Positions 7,678 through 15,632 are shown, counted from the first letter of the stretch. The stretch: DNA of 18,804 bases from an uncultured Flavobacteriales bacterium (GCA_938092195.1 CALKHD010000115.1:1-18804), one strand, 5' to 3'. Numbers and translations: made by a program. The notes: generated by a model not told the origin, from the letters alone.

Positions 7678-9684
7678 TCACTCGGGTACGTAATCGAAGC
7701 TGGTGATTCGGAAAACGGTCCGGCGGTTCATCTGGTGCGCCGCCTCACGCTCTTCTTCAGTGGCGAGAGCTGCGATCGCTGCGTCGCTGATCAAAGGCAT
7801 GGTTTCGCCACGGCCCAAGGGCTGCAAACGCTCGCGCTCAATTCCGCGCTCAACGAGATAGTTCACACAAGTCTCTGCACGTCGCTGGCTCAACACATCG
7901 TTCGCTTGGTTTCCGCCCCGGGTATCGGTGTGGGCTTCTAAGGAAATCGCGAAGGTTGGATTGCGGTCCAAGAGGTCGACCAAGTAATCCAAAGAGTCTT
8001 TTGAATTCACTGCTGCATCCACTATGAGGTCCGCTTTCGCAAATTCATACTGCACCAATGGCATGGGGTAATCCTCGTTGGTCACCACCTCGCGCAACAG
8101 GTATTCCTTGATGAAGTTGGTGGACTTGGACAATCCAACGGTGCTGAATTGATCTCCAGCATTGATGTACCCCTCCATGGAAATGCTCACCGAATAAGTG
8201 CTCTCAGCACCAATCTCCCAGCTTCCCTCGTCAATACCTCCTTCCTCGTCTGTCTCTCCTGAAGCGCTGTCTCCTTCATTGCCAGTGACCGTTACTGTGG
8301 CGCCCACAATGGGCATTCCTGTGTCGTAGTCATACACGTAAGGGACATACTCAAACTCAAGAGGGGGCATGGAGAAAGCGAAGAGGTCGTCCTTGCCTTT
8401 GCTTTCGGGACGATCAGAGCTCAAGAAGCCTTTTTCGTCTTTTGGGTGGTAAACCAATGCAAAGTCGTCACTCGCGGTGTTGATGGGGTACTCCATAAAC
8501 TCTGGGGCCTCGAAGTTCATGCCATCTCCTGCCCAAGTGGCCTTCAAGATGTCAAGGCCGCCCATGCCGCCGGGGCGGCTAGAGGCGAAATAAAGGTCGC
8601 CGTTTTTGCGGATGCTGGGGAAGAATTCGTCGGATGACGAATTGATTCCTGGGCCCATGTTCGTTGGCGCGCCCCACTCTTCGGAGGAATCATCCCACTG
8701 GATGTACCAGAGGTCACGGCCACCTTGCCCGCCTTGCATGTCGCTCACAAATACCATGTACATGTCGTCCGGGGTCATGGCGGGCTGTCCTACTTGAGAT
8801 GAATCGTCCACTGCTCGATCGAGAATGGGGAATTCCTCTGCAGCTCCCCAGCGAGAACCGACGCGTTCAGCGCGGTAGATGTCACATGGGAAATTGTTGT
8901 CTTTGTCGACCACACAACGGGTGAAGTAAAGCGTCTTGAACTTGGAGTCGAGGGTGACACCGCCTTCGTTGCTCGGGCTGTTAATGGTGTTGCCCAGAGG
9001 CTCTGGGATGCTCCAATTTCCTTTGCGATCCACTTCTGCCGAGAACAAATCCATGTAACTCTCTCCAGTGATGGGGTCTTCTCCACTTCCAGCGCTGCTG
9101 CTGCGGCTTGAAGCAAAAATCACATCTTCCCCTCGCTTGTCCGCGAAGGCCATGGCGAAGTCAAAGCTGGGTGAATTGGCCATCACCAATGGCTCGACCA
9201 CAAACCGACTCTCTGCAACCACGAGGCTCTCGGCCGCGCTGTTGCAAGAAGAAATGAAGGAGGAGGCCATGGTGGCGTCCCCTCCGTTGTCCTTGTACTT
9301 CTGGAACTGCTCTACGGCATCGTCGAAGTCGCCTTGCCCCATGAAAACCAATCCATAGTTCTTGTACACTTCAGGATGATCCGCTGCCCACTTTAAGTCA
9401 ATGGCGCGCTTGTACCACTCCTCTGCTGCAGGCAAAGCCCGACCCAAACGGTAGCATTCTCCAATGCGATAGCAGACCCTTCCTTTTTCATCGATGTCGC
9501 CTTTCAGCTTGGCGTAGGCGACTTGATAGTCTTTCGCCGCTTCGAAATAACCACCGCGATCAAATGATGCATCAGCGTCAGCTGTTATGTCATTCTGTGC
9601 GAAACCTTGCAGGCAAAACAAGGTGAGAACAAAGGTGACGGCGGTGCTCAGTGCACCGGAGCGTCCGGGGATCAGGTTCAACAT
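7678..9684 (-). CDS. PorE-like OmpA-family lipid-free envelope protein (TPR, propeller, CRD, OmpA)
   Basis: The predicted product is 668 residues. It has a signal peptide (about 1-29, ending LQGFAQ), TPR-type helices (about 33-150: YFEAAKDYQVAYAKL, AAEEWYKRAIDL, DFDDAVEQFQKYK), a WD40/PD40-like beta-propeller (about 170-440) with repeated 'VIFASSR', 'TLYFTR', 'YMVFVSD', 'DLYFASSRPGGMGGLDI' blades, a carboxypeptidase-regulatory-like beta domain (about 448-535), and a C-terminal OmpA peptidoglycan-binding domain (about 546-660) with EAHTDTRG, NDVLSQRRAETCVNYL and NRRTVF. This order is that of PorE, which tethers the type IX secretion machine to peptidoglycan, but Bacteroidota carry several such paralogues, so the exact role is inference. 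The frame is open upstream to a GTG at 9771; ATG 9684 is chosen because it gives a clean signal peptide and lies past a hairpin at 9714-9753. Confidence 0.88.
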   Translation of the reverse strand: MLNLIPGRSGALSTAVTFVLTLFCLQGFAQNDITADADASFDRGGYFEAAKDYQVAYAKLKGDIDEKGRVCYRIGECYRLGRALPAAEEWYKRAIDLKWAADHPEVYKNYGLVFMGQGDFDDAVEQFQKYKDNGGDATMASSFISSCNSAAESLVVAESRFVVEPLVMANSPSFDFAMAFADKRGEDVIFASSRSSSAGSGEDPITGESYMDLFSAEVDRKGNWSIPEPLGNTINSPSNEGGVTLDSKFKTLYFTRCVVDKDNNFPCDIYRAERVGSRWGAAEEFPILDRAVDDSSQVGQPAMTPDDMYMVFVSDMQGGQGGRDLWYIQWDDSSEEWGAPTNMGPGINSSSDEFFPSIRKNGDLYFASSRPGGMGGLDILKATWAGDGMNFEAPEFMEYPINTASDDFALVYHPKDEKGFLSSDRPESKGKDDLFAFSMPPLEFEYVPYVYDYDTGMPIVGATVTVTGNEGDSASGETDEEGGIDEGSWEIGAESTYSVSISMEGYINAGDQFSTVGLSKSTNFIKEYLLREVVTNEDYPMPLVQYEFAKADLIVDAAVNSKDSLDYLVDLLDRNPTFAISLEAHTDTRGGNQANDVLSQRRAETCVNYLVERGIERERLQPLGRGETMPLISDAAIAALATEEEREAAHQMNRRTVFRITSFDYVPE

Positions 9685-9704
9685 TCCGAGAATCGATATA
9701 CCGG

Positions 9705-9712
9705 CGAATGTA
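9705..9712 (-). promoter_or_regulatory. Candidate -7 element for the OmpA-family gene
   Basis: On the minus strand this reads TACATTCG, one base from the Bacteroidota sigma -7 consensus TAnnTTTG, and ends 20 bases upstream of ATG 9684. No convincing TTG/TTTG -33 element is visible at the usual distance. It lies between the hairpin that follows glutamine synthetase and the chosen start codon, so it fits a promoter position, but an eight-base near-match is weak evidence. Confidence 0.25.
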
Positions 9713-9713
9713 A

Positions 9714-9753
9714 GAAGGCCCCGGAACATCACATGAATGAATCCGAGGCCTTC
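9714..9753 (-). terminator. Hairpin after glutamine synthetase, possible terminator
   Basis: Arms of 11 bases (GAAGGCCTCGG and CCGGGGCCTTC on the transcript, with one G-U pair) enclose an 18-base loop. It lies 22 bases beyond the glutamine synthetase stop and upstream of the OmpA-family start at 9684. The position suggests transcript termination or 3'-end protection. The sequence after it (TTACATTC) is not a T-run and the loop is long, so factor-independent termination is not certain. Confidence 0.45.
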
Positions 9754-9775
9754 CAATAAATCTTTTGACACGGAC

Positions 9776-11965
9776 TCAACGTGTAAAGAGCAACTCCCTC
9801 AATTTCGGGAAGGGCCAGCGGCTGTCTTCCGTGAGTTTTTCGAGTTGATCCACCTGTACCCGGACTTCATCCATGAGCGGCTTTACAACCGCTGCATACC
9901 CTTCTGCACGGGCCTTCATGTCTTCAACTTCATTGATTTTGCAGCGTTCTGTCCGCAGCATCTCTACCGAGGAGTATGCCGCTGACAACCCCACGGACAA
10001 ACCTTCAAGAATGTTGCGTTGAGCTGTGGTCATGCCATCTGCAGCATGGTCCCCAAAAACATCCATGAACCCTTGGATGTTGGCCAACAGGTCACTCTGG
10101 TAATCCATCACAGCAGGCAAAACCTGATTGGTCACCATGTCTCCCAACACGCGGGCTTCAATCTGAAGCTTCATCACGTAATTCTCAAGCTCTACTTCGG
10201 TCCGAGCGCTGATTTCTTCTGCAGTGAGAACACCCACTTCTTCAAACAAAGCGACGGTTTCTTTGCGTTCCCACACTGAGAGAGCGCTTGGGGTATCCAT
10301 CAAGTTGGAGAGTCCGCGCTTGGCTGCTTCCTTCACCCACTCTTCCCCGTAGCCATTGCCTTCGAAACGAATGGCCTTGCTTTCCTTGATGAGCTTTTGA
10401 ATCTCCTTCAGCAGGGCCTCGTCTTTTTTGTCGCCCTTGGCAATCCGGCCATCTACCGCCGTTTTGAACTCACTGAGCTGTTGCGCCATGATGGTGTTCA
10501 ACACCGTCATGGGAACCGCACAATTGGCGGAACTGCCCACGGCGCGGAACTCAAACTTGTTGCCGGTGAAGGCGAAAGGTGAAGTTCTGTTCCGGTCAGT
10601 GTTGTCCAACATCACCTCAGGAATGCGACCGATCTCCAGCTTAACGGCTGTCTTTTCGTCGGGGCTCATCTTGCCAGCACTCACGTTCTTTTCGACCGCG
10701 TCGAGCAGTTCTGTCAACTTCGAACCAATGAAGGCACTGATGATGGCAGGTGGCGCCTCATTGGCACCCAAGCGGTGGTCATTGCCCGCACCTGCAATGG
10801 CGGCGCGAAGAACATCTGCATGGCGATGGATCGCTGCAATGGTGTTCACGAAGAATGTGAGGAACCTCAAATTCGTTTTGGGGTTCACTCCTGGCTTCAG
10901 CAAGTTCACACCGGTATTGGTGCCCAAAGACCAGTTGTTGTGCTTTCCTGATCCATTCAAGCCTGCGAAGGGCTTTTCGTGAACCAAAACCCTGAAGTCG
11001 TGGCGGATGGCCACATTCTCCAGCAGGTCCATCAGCAGCAAGTTGTGGTCGTTGGCCAAGTTGGCCTCTTCGAAGACCGGTGCGACCTCAAATTGGTTGG
11101 GGGCTACTTCGTTGTGGCGGGTGGTCACAGGGATGCCCAGTTTGTGGGCCTCGCACTCAAAGTCCTGCATGAACGCCATCACGCGGGGAGGAATGCTTCC
11201 GAAATAGTTGTCGTCGAGCTGCTGGCCTTTGGCTGGAGCAGCACCAATCAAAGCGCGTCCACTTTGCGCCAAGTCTGGACGCGCGTTGTACAAGGCCTTG
11301 TCCACCAAGAAATACTCTTGCTCCCAACCCAATGTGGCCACCACTTTGGTCACATTCTTGTCGAAGTACTGACACACCTCAGTGGCCGCCTTGTCAACGG
11401 CAGTGAGGGCCTTCAACAATGGCACTTTGTTGTCCAAAGACTGACCCGTGTAGGCAATGAAAATGGTAGGGATGCACAAGGTTTGACCCATCAAAAATGG
11501 GGGGCTGCTCGGATCCCAGAGGGTATAGCCCCTGGCTTCGAACGTGGAACGAATGCCCCCGTTTGGAAAGCTCGAAGCGTCAGGCTCCTGCTGGACCAAC
11601 AAGCTTCCATCAAAACGCTCGATGGCGCCTCCACGTCCGTCGGGCTGAATGAAGCTGTCGTGCTTCTCTGCCGTGCTTCCCGTCAGGGGTTGGAACCAGT
11701 GTGTGTAGTGCGTGGCTCCCCTCGCCATGGCCCATTCCTTCAGAGCGCTGGCCACCTGATCCGCAATCTTGCGGTCAATGCGGATGCCATCCTGCATGGC
11801 AGACACAACATGGTCATACGCCTCCTCCGTGAGGTACTCGCGCATGGCGCTGAGTGTAAAGGCGTGATCTCCGTAGTACTCAGAAATTTTCCGAGAGGGG
11901 GTTTCAAGGGCCTTCGGGGCACGTTCAAGAACGTCTTCGATGGCTGTGATCCGATAATTGGACAT
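9776..11965 (-). CDS. glnN: Type III glutamine synthetase (GSIII)
   Basis: The predicted product is 729 residues and makes glutamine from glutamate, ammonium and ATP, the main ammonium-assimilation step. Length and motifs fit the GSIII family (about 700-730 residues, hexamer pairs), widespread in Bacteroidota, and not the shorter GSI or GSII. Marks include FEARGYTLWDPSSPPF (142-157, a GSIII-specific segment), GWEQEYFLVD (213-222, metal-binding glutamates), TRHNEVAPNQFEVAPVFEEAN (about 282-302), KPFAGLNGSGKHNNWSLGTN (331-350), HRLGANEAPPAI and RFEGNGYGEEW. The frame is open to 12010, but ATG 11965 gives MSNYRITAIEDVL, as in relatives, and lies about 20 bases below a good -7 element. The upstream 145-base region has its own promoter and repeats, so expression may be controlled separately, probably by nitrogen status (inference). 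Confidence 0.97.
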   Translation of the reverse strand: MSNYRITAIEDVLERAPKALETPSRKISEYYGDHAFTLSAMREYLTEEAYDHVVSAMQDGIRIDRKIADQVASALKEWAMARGATHYTHWFQPLTGSTAEKHDSFIQPDGRGGAIERFDGSLLVQQEPDASSFPNGGIRSTFEARGYTLWDPSSPPFLMGQTLCIPTIFIAYTGQSLDNKVPLLKALTAVDKAATEVCQYFDKNVTKVVATLGWEQEYFLVDKALYNARPDLAQSGRALIGAAPAKGQQLDDNYFGSIPPRVMAFMQDFECEAHKLGIPVTTRHNEVAPNQFEVAPVFEEANLANDHNLLLMDLLENVAIRHDFRVLVHEKPFAGLNGSGKHNNWSLGTNTGVNLLKPGVNPKTNLRFLTFFVNTIAAIHRHADVLRAAIAGAGNDHRLGANEAPPAIISAFIGSKLTELLDAVEKNVSAGKMSPDEKTAVKLEIGRIPEVMLDNTDRNRTSPFAFTGNKFEFRAVGSSANCAVPMTVLNTIMAQQLSEFKTAVDGRIAKGDKKDEALLKEIQKLIKESKAIRFEGNGYGEEWVKEAAKRGLSNLMDTPSALSVWERKETVALFEEVGVLTAEEISARTEVELENYVMKLQIEARVLGDMVTNQVLPAVMDYQSDLLANIQGFMDVFGDHAADGMTTAQRNILEGLSVGLSAAYSSVEMLRTERCKINEVEDMKARAEGYAAVVKPLMDEVRVQVDQLEKLTEDSRWPFPKLRELLFTR

Positions 11966-11967
11966 GG

Positions 11968-11989
11968 TTTTGCGTCTTATGATGCAAAA
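11968..11989. repeat. Operator-like palindrome over the glutamine synthetase promoter
   Basis: Arms TTTTGCGTC and GATGCAAAA form an inverted repeat with one mismatch around a 4-base centre (TTAT). One arm overlaps the TTTG half of the -7 element at 11985-11992, and the whole repeat ends two bases before the start codon. That position, across the expected transcription start, is typical of a repressor or activator operator. The protein that might bind it is not in the window. Confidence 0.4.
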
Positions 11990-11992
11990 GTA
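11985..11992 (-). promoter_or_regulatory. -7 promoter element for glutamine synthetase
   Basis: On the minus strand the sequence is TACTTTTG, a full match to the Bacteroidota -7 consensus TAnnTTTG. It lies 19 bases upstream of the ATG, giving a very short leader. A TTTG occurs 27 bases further upstream, too far for an ideal -33 element, so the upstream half of the promoter is unclear. Confidence 0.45.
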
Positions 11993-12000
11993 GACCAATA

Positions 12001-12072
12001 CCCCCCTCACATTTCACACCAAACATGAACAAAGCATTAAAAAATCAGGAAATACCCCTTTTTTGAGGGGGG
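12001..12072. repeat. Inverted repeat with 9-base arms in the intergenic region
   Basis: CCCCCCTCA (12001-12009) and TGAGGGGGG (12064-12072) are exact inverted copies separated by 54 bases. The right-hand arm is also part of the short terminator-like hairpin at about 12055-12072, so the two pairings exclude each other on a transcript reading through from the upstream gene. The repeat lies just upstream of the glutamine synthetase promoter. Confidence 0.5.
12055..12071 (-). terminator. Possible terminator of the PNGase F-like gene
   Basis: On the minus strand CCCCT and AGGGG form a 5-base stem around an A-rich loop, starting about 40 bases past the stop codon at 12111. The transcript then reads TATTTCCTGATTTTTT, so a T-run follows after about ten bases. 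The stem is short and the T-run is offset, so this is a moderate candidate. Confidence 0.35.
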
Positions 12073-12110
12073 TGATTCTTGTTTTTTATGTTTTTCAAGG
12101 CAAAACGACC

Positions 12111-15100
12111 TCAGAAAACCACGATTCTCTTGCGAACCGTGAACCCGGGCTGGCTCAAGGTGAGGGTATGAACCCCCGCAGGGAGGTGCGCGAGTGGAAT
12201 GCGCCCTTGGAAACGCGAATGTTCATGAGCGAGCCCTTGGCCTTTGCCGACCTGCCTGCCAGCAGGGTCATGGAGGCTCCATTCAAATTCACCGTTCCAT
12301 CCGTCCAACACAAAGCTGACTTCATCTCGGGCTGGATTCGGAAATACCTGAACCTCTCCCCGGACCAAATCGGGCCCCGCGATGTCATTGACCAAGTTGG
12401 TCTCAAAATGAAAATTGTGGACGATGGACTTTCCGAAGTCCGGCTCGAAGGTGATGAAGTTGCCTCCCACCTTGCGCAACCTCACAAACCCGCTTCCATC
12501 GTCGTTCGCCCAAAAGCTGATCCCGTCGTCATCTGAATCCTGGAATTCGAACGTATAGCACCCGGCATTCATATAGATGGTGTCGCGGTACTGGGTGTTG
12601 GCCTCTGGATAAGTGCGCTCGAAATACACCGTTCCATCTTGGTGGGTCAGCTTGGCACTGTTTTCCCACGGCGTAGAATTGGTGCGTATGAAGACAATGA
12701 GCCGGTTGTCGTCCTCATCATCCGGGTCGTCCATGTATGTGTAGGTCGGTGGGCGTCGGAAAGTGCTTCTGACTTCGTCATTCCATGCCACTTCATCTGT
12801 CCCACTGTTGGGGCCCGAAACCTTGGCCACAAAAACCAGGTCTTCTTCTTCGTTGCCCACCCACATGCTTGGATCCAAAGCAACCAAATCCACCACTTCT
12901 TCTTCAAGGAACGCCAATTGCCCTGTCCACGTGAAGGACTGAAGGTTGTCAGGCAATCCGAACGTGATGGTGCACGAGGTCAGCGGTGTACTGCCGCTGT
13001 TGCGAAGGACCACCTGCGGCTTGTCACAGATGGGGTTGGTTCGAGAAGAAAGCTTGGACCCATTGGGCGCGAGTACTTCCACCAACTCCGCGTCCAATGC
13101 GTGATTGGCCGCACCGTAGGAAATGATTTGCCCCTCGAAACGATAGTTTCCGTCAGGGTCAAAATCGATGTCGTAGTCCACGGTGAAGGCCTCCCCTTCT
13201 TGAACCAAACCGGTCAACTCCATGTCACGGGTTGCCGTTGGCGCACCCGGGCACCAACCGGCCCTGTCATAAATCCATGTCCCACCTTGGGGAAACAAAG
13301 GGTTGTCCGCGCATTCCTGCATGATTTCCCACGACCACTGCTCTTGGCCATTGACGCGCACCCTGTGCGTATTGAAACAGAATTCGGCGCAGTTGTTTCC
13401 GCTCCCAAAACCGTGTCCTGAAGCGCGGGTCTTCAAACGCCACATCTCCTCAAGGTCGCCCGGGGTGTATTCATAGGCCACCACGTTTTGGTCAAAGGTG
13501 GACAGTCCGTATTGCCCCTTCCAAAAAGCCTCCACGTCCAATACGTTGCGAGCAGGCTCTCCTTCAATAAAGTGGAATTTGAGATCGAGAAGCTCCTGCC
13601 AATTGCCCGCTTGCAGCTCCACACTGTCCCGAAGCAGCGGCAGGTAATCGGTCACGTCATAGCGCCATGTCCAGCCGTCGTCCCCCATGTCCAGACCAAT
13701 TCCGTATGGCGTGATAAACCGATACAATTCATAGCGGTCGATGACGTCAAACGGAACCCCGTAATAGTCGAGCGTATCGCTGACCACCTCCGAGACTTCA
13801 CCAGGTACAGGATAAAGGAGCGTATCTCCAAAAACCGGCACCCACATGGTCTCTCCTGGGGTGTAGTGGTAGCTGATGTCGGTCATCACCACACCATTGC
13901 CCTGGACCTCCCAAGAAGACAGGCTGGAGGGGGCCACGGGCTGCAAGTCCAAAATGGACCCATCGGCCACCAATTCAAGGTACTCGCCGCGACCAAAGCC
14001 CAACCATGGTCGAAGCCCTTGCTCCAGCCCCTTGGCCAACTCACGTCCTGGGGTGGGTCTGCGCAAAGTGCTTCCATGGTGAATGCCCGGTGCACCGCCT
14101 GGATGGTGGTTCTCCTCTTCGGTTCCGTTGGCGCCATCGAATCGGTAATCCACCATCAAAGCATCATAGTTGGGGTGCCATGCTGTGGGCTGACGGTTCA
14201 TCCAAGAAGCGATGGTGGCCCCGTCCAAAGCCTGTGACCAGATCCGGAAATCATCCACCCGGCCGTTGTATCGATTGTTGCCGTTGGCCGACGCGCCCAA
14301 GTTCATCTTGACAATGCCCTCGATGGGGTTGTCCTTTCCTGTCCCGCTGTGGAAGAGTGCGCCATTGAGATAGATTTCCATCACACCGGTCTCGGCATTC
14401 TTGACAAAGGCCCAGTGATTCCAACGGCCTTCATAGTCTTCGGTTTGGGCTTGGGCATCGATCCGGTCGTACCCCCCATCTTGACCGCAGTCCCAATAAA
14501 CACGGCCATTGCTCCAAGGCAAGTGGACATTGACCACGCGCTGGTTTTGGGCATTGACGGCTTCGAACAGGGTCCCATTTTGAGGCTGGGCCTCGGGGTT
14601 ACCATACACCCAGCACTCCACCGTGATTTCGGATTGCAAGCCCCCGAGATCGGCAACGTCGATTTCGATCCGGTCCGGCGCGGTGAACTCCACCTCTCCA
14701 TCGAACCCACTGGACGCCCAACCCTTCCCTTCTGCGCTGGTGACCAACACATGGCCATCCTGAGCACCGTCTGTTTCGACCGACACATCGTCAAGGGCAA
14801 ACTCAAGGACGAGGTTGCTCTCGCCGTCCCATTCGATGGGCGGGGACAAACGAATGGAAAGGCTGTCTTGGAACTGCCAAGAAGACAACCCGTACTGATA
14901 AGCCGTGTTGGGCAATGCCAAGAATCCCGTGAGAACCGTGTCGCTTGTCAATCCCCATTTGAGGTCCATTCTTCTGGCTTGGGGCGCTCCGGCGAACATG
15001 GGGACATACAATCGATCAATGGACCCTGCTCCCAATGCAGACAACTCTTCTGCAGTCCACATGTACTGAGATCTTCTGGAAGCGGCCGTTTCAAACAACC

Positions 15101-15596
15101 CATCGGCAAAGACCACTTCGCCCGGCTGGACCACCTCTTCGCTGAGAACTTCGTCCACCAGATGCTGCGCCGCAGGCATCCAAATTGAATCCTGAACCCC
15201 CTCTACAAAAGGCACAACCAGAGCGGTATCAAACGGCGCATCGGCCAGCAGCTGAAATGGATGCTGCAAAGCGGTGCTGTCCATGAGGCCTGTGTGATCA
15301 AACAAGTAGGTGTAGGACAGGTAATCCCACTCTCCACAGGCATAGCCCAAATTCCCGGCTGTGCCATCCTCAAAACACTTGAGGGTGTACTCCATGATGA
15401 CCTTGCCGTAATCCACCCCATTGTCGGATGCCGGAAAGTCGAACCAACGGCGGCCCGGGCTATCGTAAGCGGTCTCGGGGTTGTTCTGGGCGTCAAACGT
15501 ATACGTTTGAACCGTGGTGGTGTCGGCCAAAGCCGTGGTCACAGACAAACAAGAAAAGCAGAGGGCGATCAAGCCTCTGAAGACGGATGGATTCAT
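12111..15596 (-). CDS. Secreted PNGase F-related protein with LamG insert and T9SS sorting domain
   Basis: The product is 1161 residues. It has a signal peptide (1-24, ending TTALA); a PNGase F N-terminal-like start (about 26-102) with CGEWDYLSYTYLF (88-99); a long insert (about 103-615) that includes a LamG/concanavalin-like domain (about 303-465, ITVECWVYG, WNHWAFVKN, GRVDDFRIWSQAL); resumption of the PNGase F fold at YELYRFITPYGIG (622-634); and the PNGase F C-terminal domain (about 690-880) with CAEFC (736-740) and DRAGWCPG (777-784). A further beta region has GCYTFEFQDSDDDGISFW (1012-1029), and the last 85 residues are a type A T9SS sorting domain (VFPNPARDEV to RKRIVVF). PNGase F removes N-glycans from proteins. 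Here the equivalents of Asp60 (Asp91) and Glu206 (Glu738) are present, but the Glu118 position appears to be Gly/Asn. Activity is therefore doubtful. The protein is likely exported to the cell surface or medium. Confidence 0.85.
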   Translation of the reverse strand: MNPSVFRGLIALCFSCLSVTTALADTTTVQTYTFDAQNNPETAYDSPGRRWFDFPASDNGVDYGKVIMEYTLKCFEDGTAGNLGYACGEWDYLSYTYLFDHTGLMDSTALQHPFQLLADAPFDTALVVPFVEGVQDSIWMPAAQHLVDEVLSEEVVQPGEVVFADGLFETAASRRSQYMWTAEELSALGAGSIDRLYVPMFAGAPQARRMDLKWGLTSDTVLTGFLALPNTAYQYGLSSWQFQDSLSIRLSPPIEWDGESNLVLEFALDDVSVETDGAQDGHVLVTSAEGKGWASSGFDGEVEFTAPDRIEIDVADLGGLQSEITVECWVYGNPEAQPQNGTLFEAVNAQNQRVVNVHLPWSNGRVYWDCGQDGGYDRIDAQAQTEDYEGRWNHWAFVKNAETGVMEIYLNGALFHSGTGKDNPIEGIVKMNLGASANGNNRYNGRVDDFRIWSQALDGATIASWMNRQPTAWHPNYDALMVDYRFDGANGTEEENHHPGGAPGIHHGSTLRRPTPGRELAKGLEQGLRPWLGFGRGEYLELVADGSILDLQPVAPSSLSSWEVQGNGVVMTDISYHYTPGETMWVPVFGDTLLYPVPGEVSEVVSDTLDYYGVPFDVIDRYELYRFITPYGIGLDMGDDGWTWRYDVTDYLPLLRDSVELQAGNWQELLDLKFHFIEGEPARNVLDVEAFWKGQYGLSTFDQNVVAYEYTPGDLEEMWRLKTRASGHGFGSGNNCAEFCFNTHRVRVNGQEQWSWEIMQECADNPLFPQGGTWIYDRAGWCPGAPTATRDMELTGLVQEGEAFTVDYDIDFDPDGNYRFEGQIISYGAANHALDAELVEVLAPNGSKLSSRTNPICDKPQVVLRNSGSTPLTSCTITFGLPDNLQSFTWTGQLAFLEEEVVDLVALDPSMWVGNEEEDLVFVAKVSGPNSGTDEVAWNDEVRSTFRRPPTYTYMDDPDDEDDNRLIVFIRTNSTPWENSAKLTHQDGTVYFERTYPEANTQYRDTIYMNAGCYTFEFQDSDDDGISFWANDDGSGFVRLRKVGGNFITFEPDFGKSIVHNFHFETNLVNDIAGPDLVRGEVQVFPNPARDEVSFVLDGWNGEFEWSLHDPAGRQVGKGQGLAHEHSRFQGRIPLAHLPAGVHTLTLSQPGFTVRKRIVVF

Positions 15597-15632
15597 GGGG
15601 CAAAAGTTAACCCGCCCGCACCTTTTCTCATT

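Noticed and set aside
7673..7684. Purine riboswitch or leader upstream of purM
   Set aside because: The upstream gene ends within 5 bases of the purM start, leaving no room for a structured leader.
10979..12028. Long plus-strand open frame of 349 codons
   Set aside because: It lies fully opposite the well-supported type III glutamine synthetase gene, and its translation has no recognisable domain. It is an antisense shadow of a GC-rich gene.
14349..15188. Plus-strand open frame of 279 codons
   Set aside because: It is antisense to the PNGase F-like gene, whose signal peptide, domains and sorting signal are clear. No domain is visible in the antisense frame.
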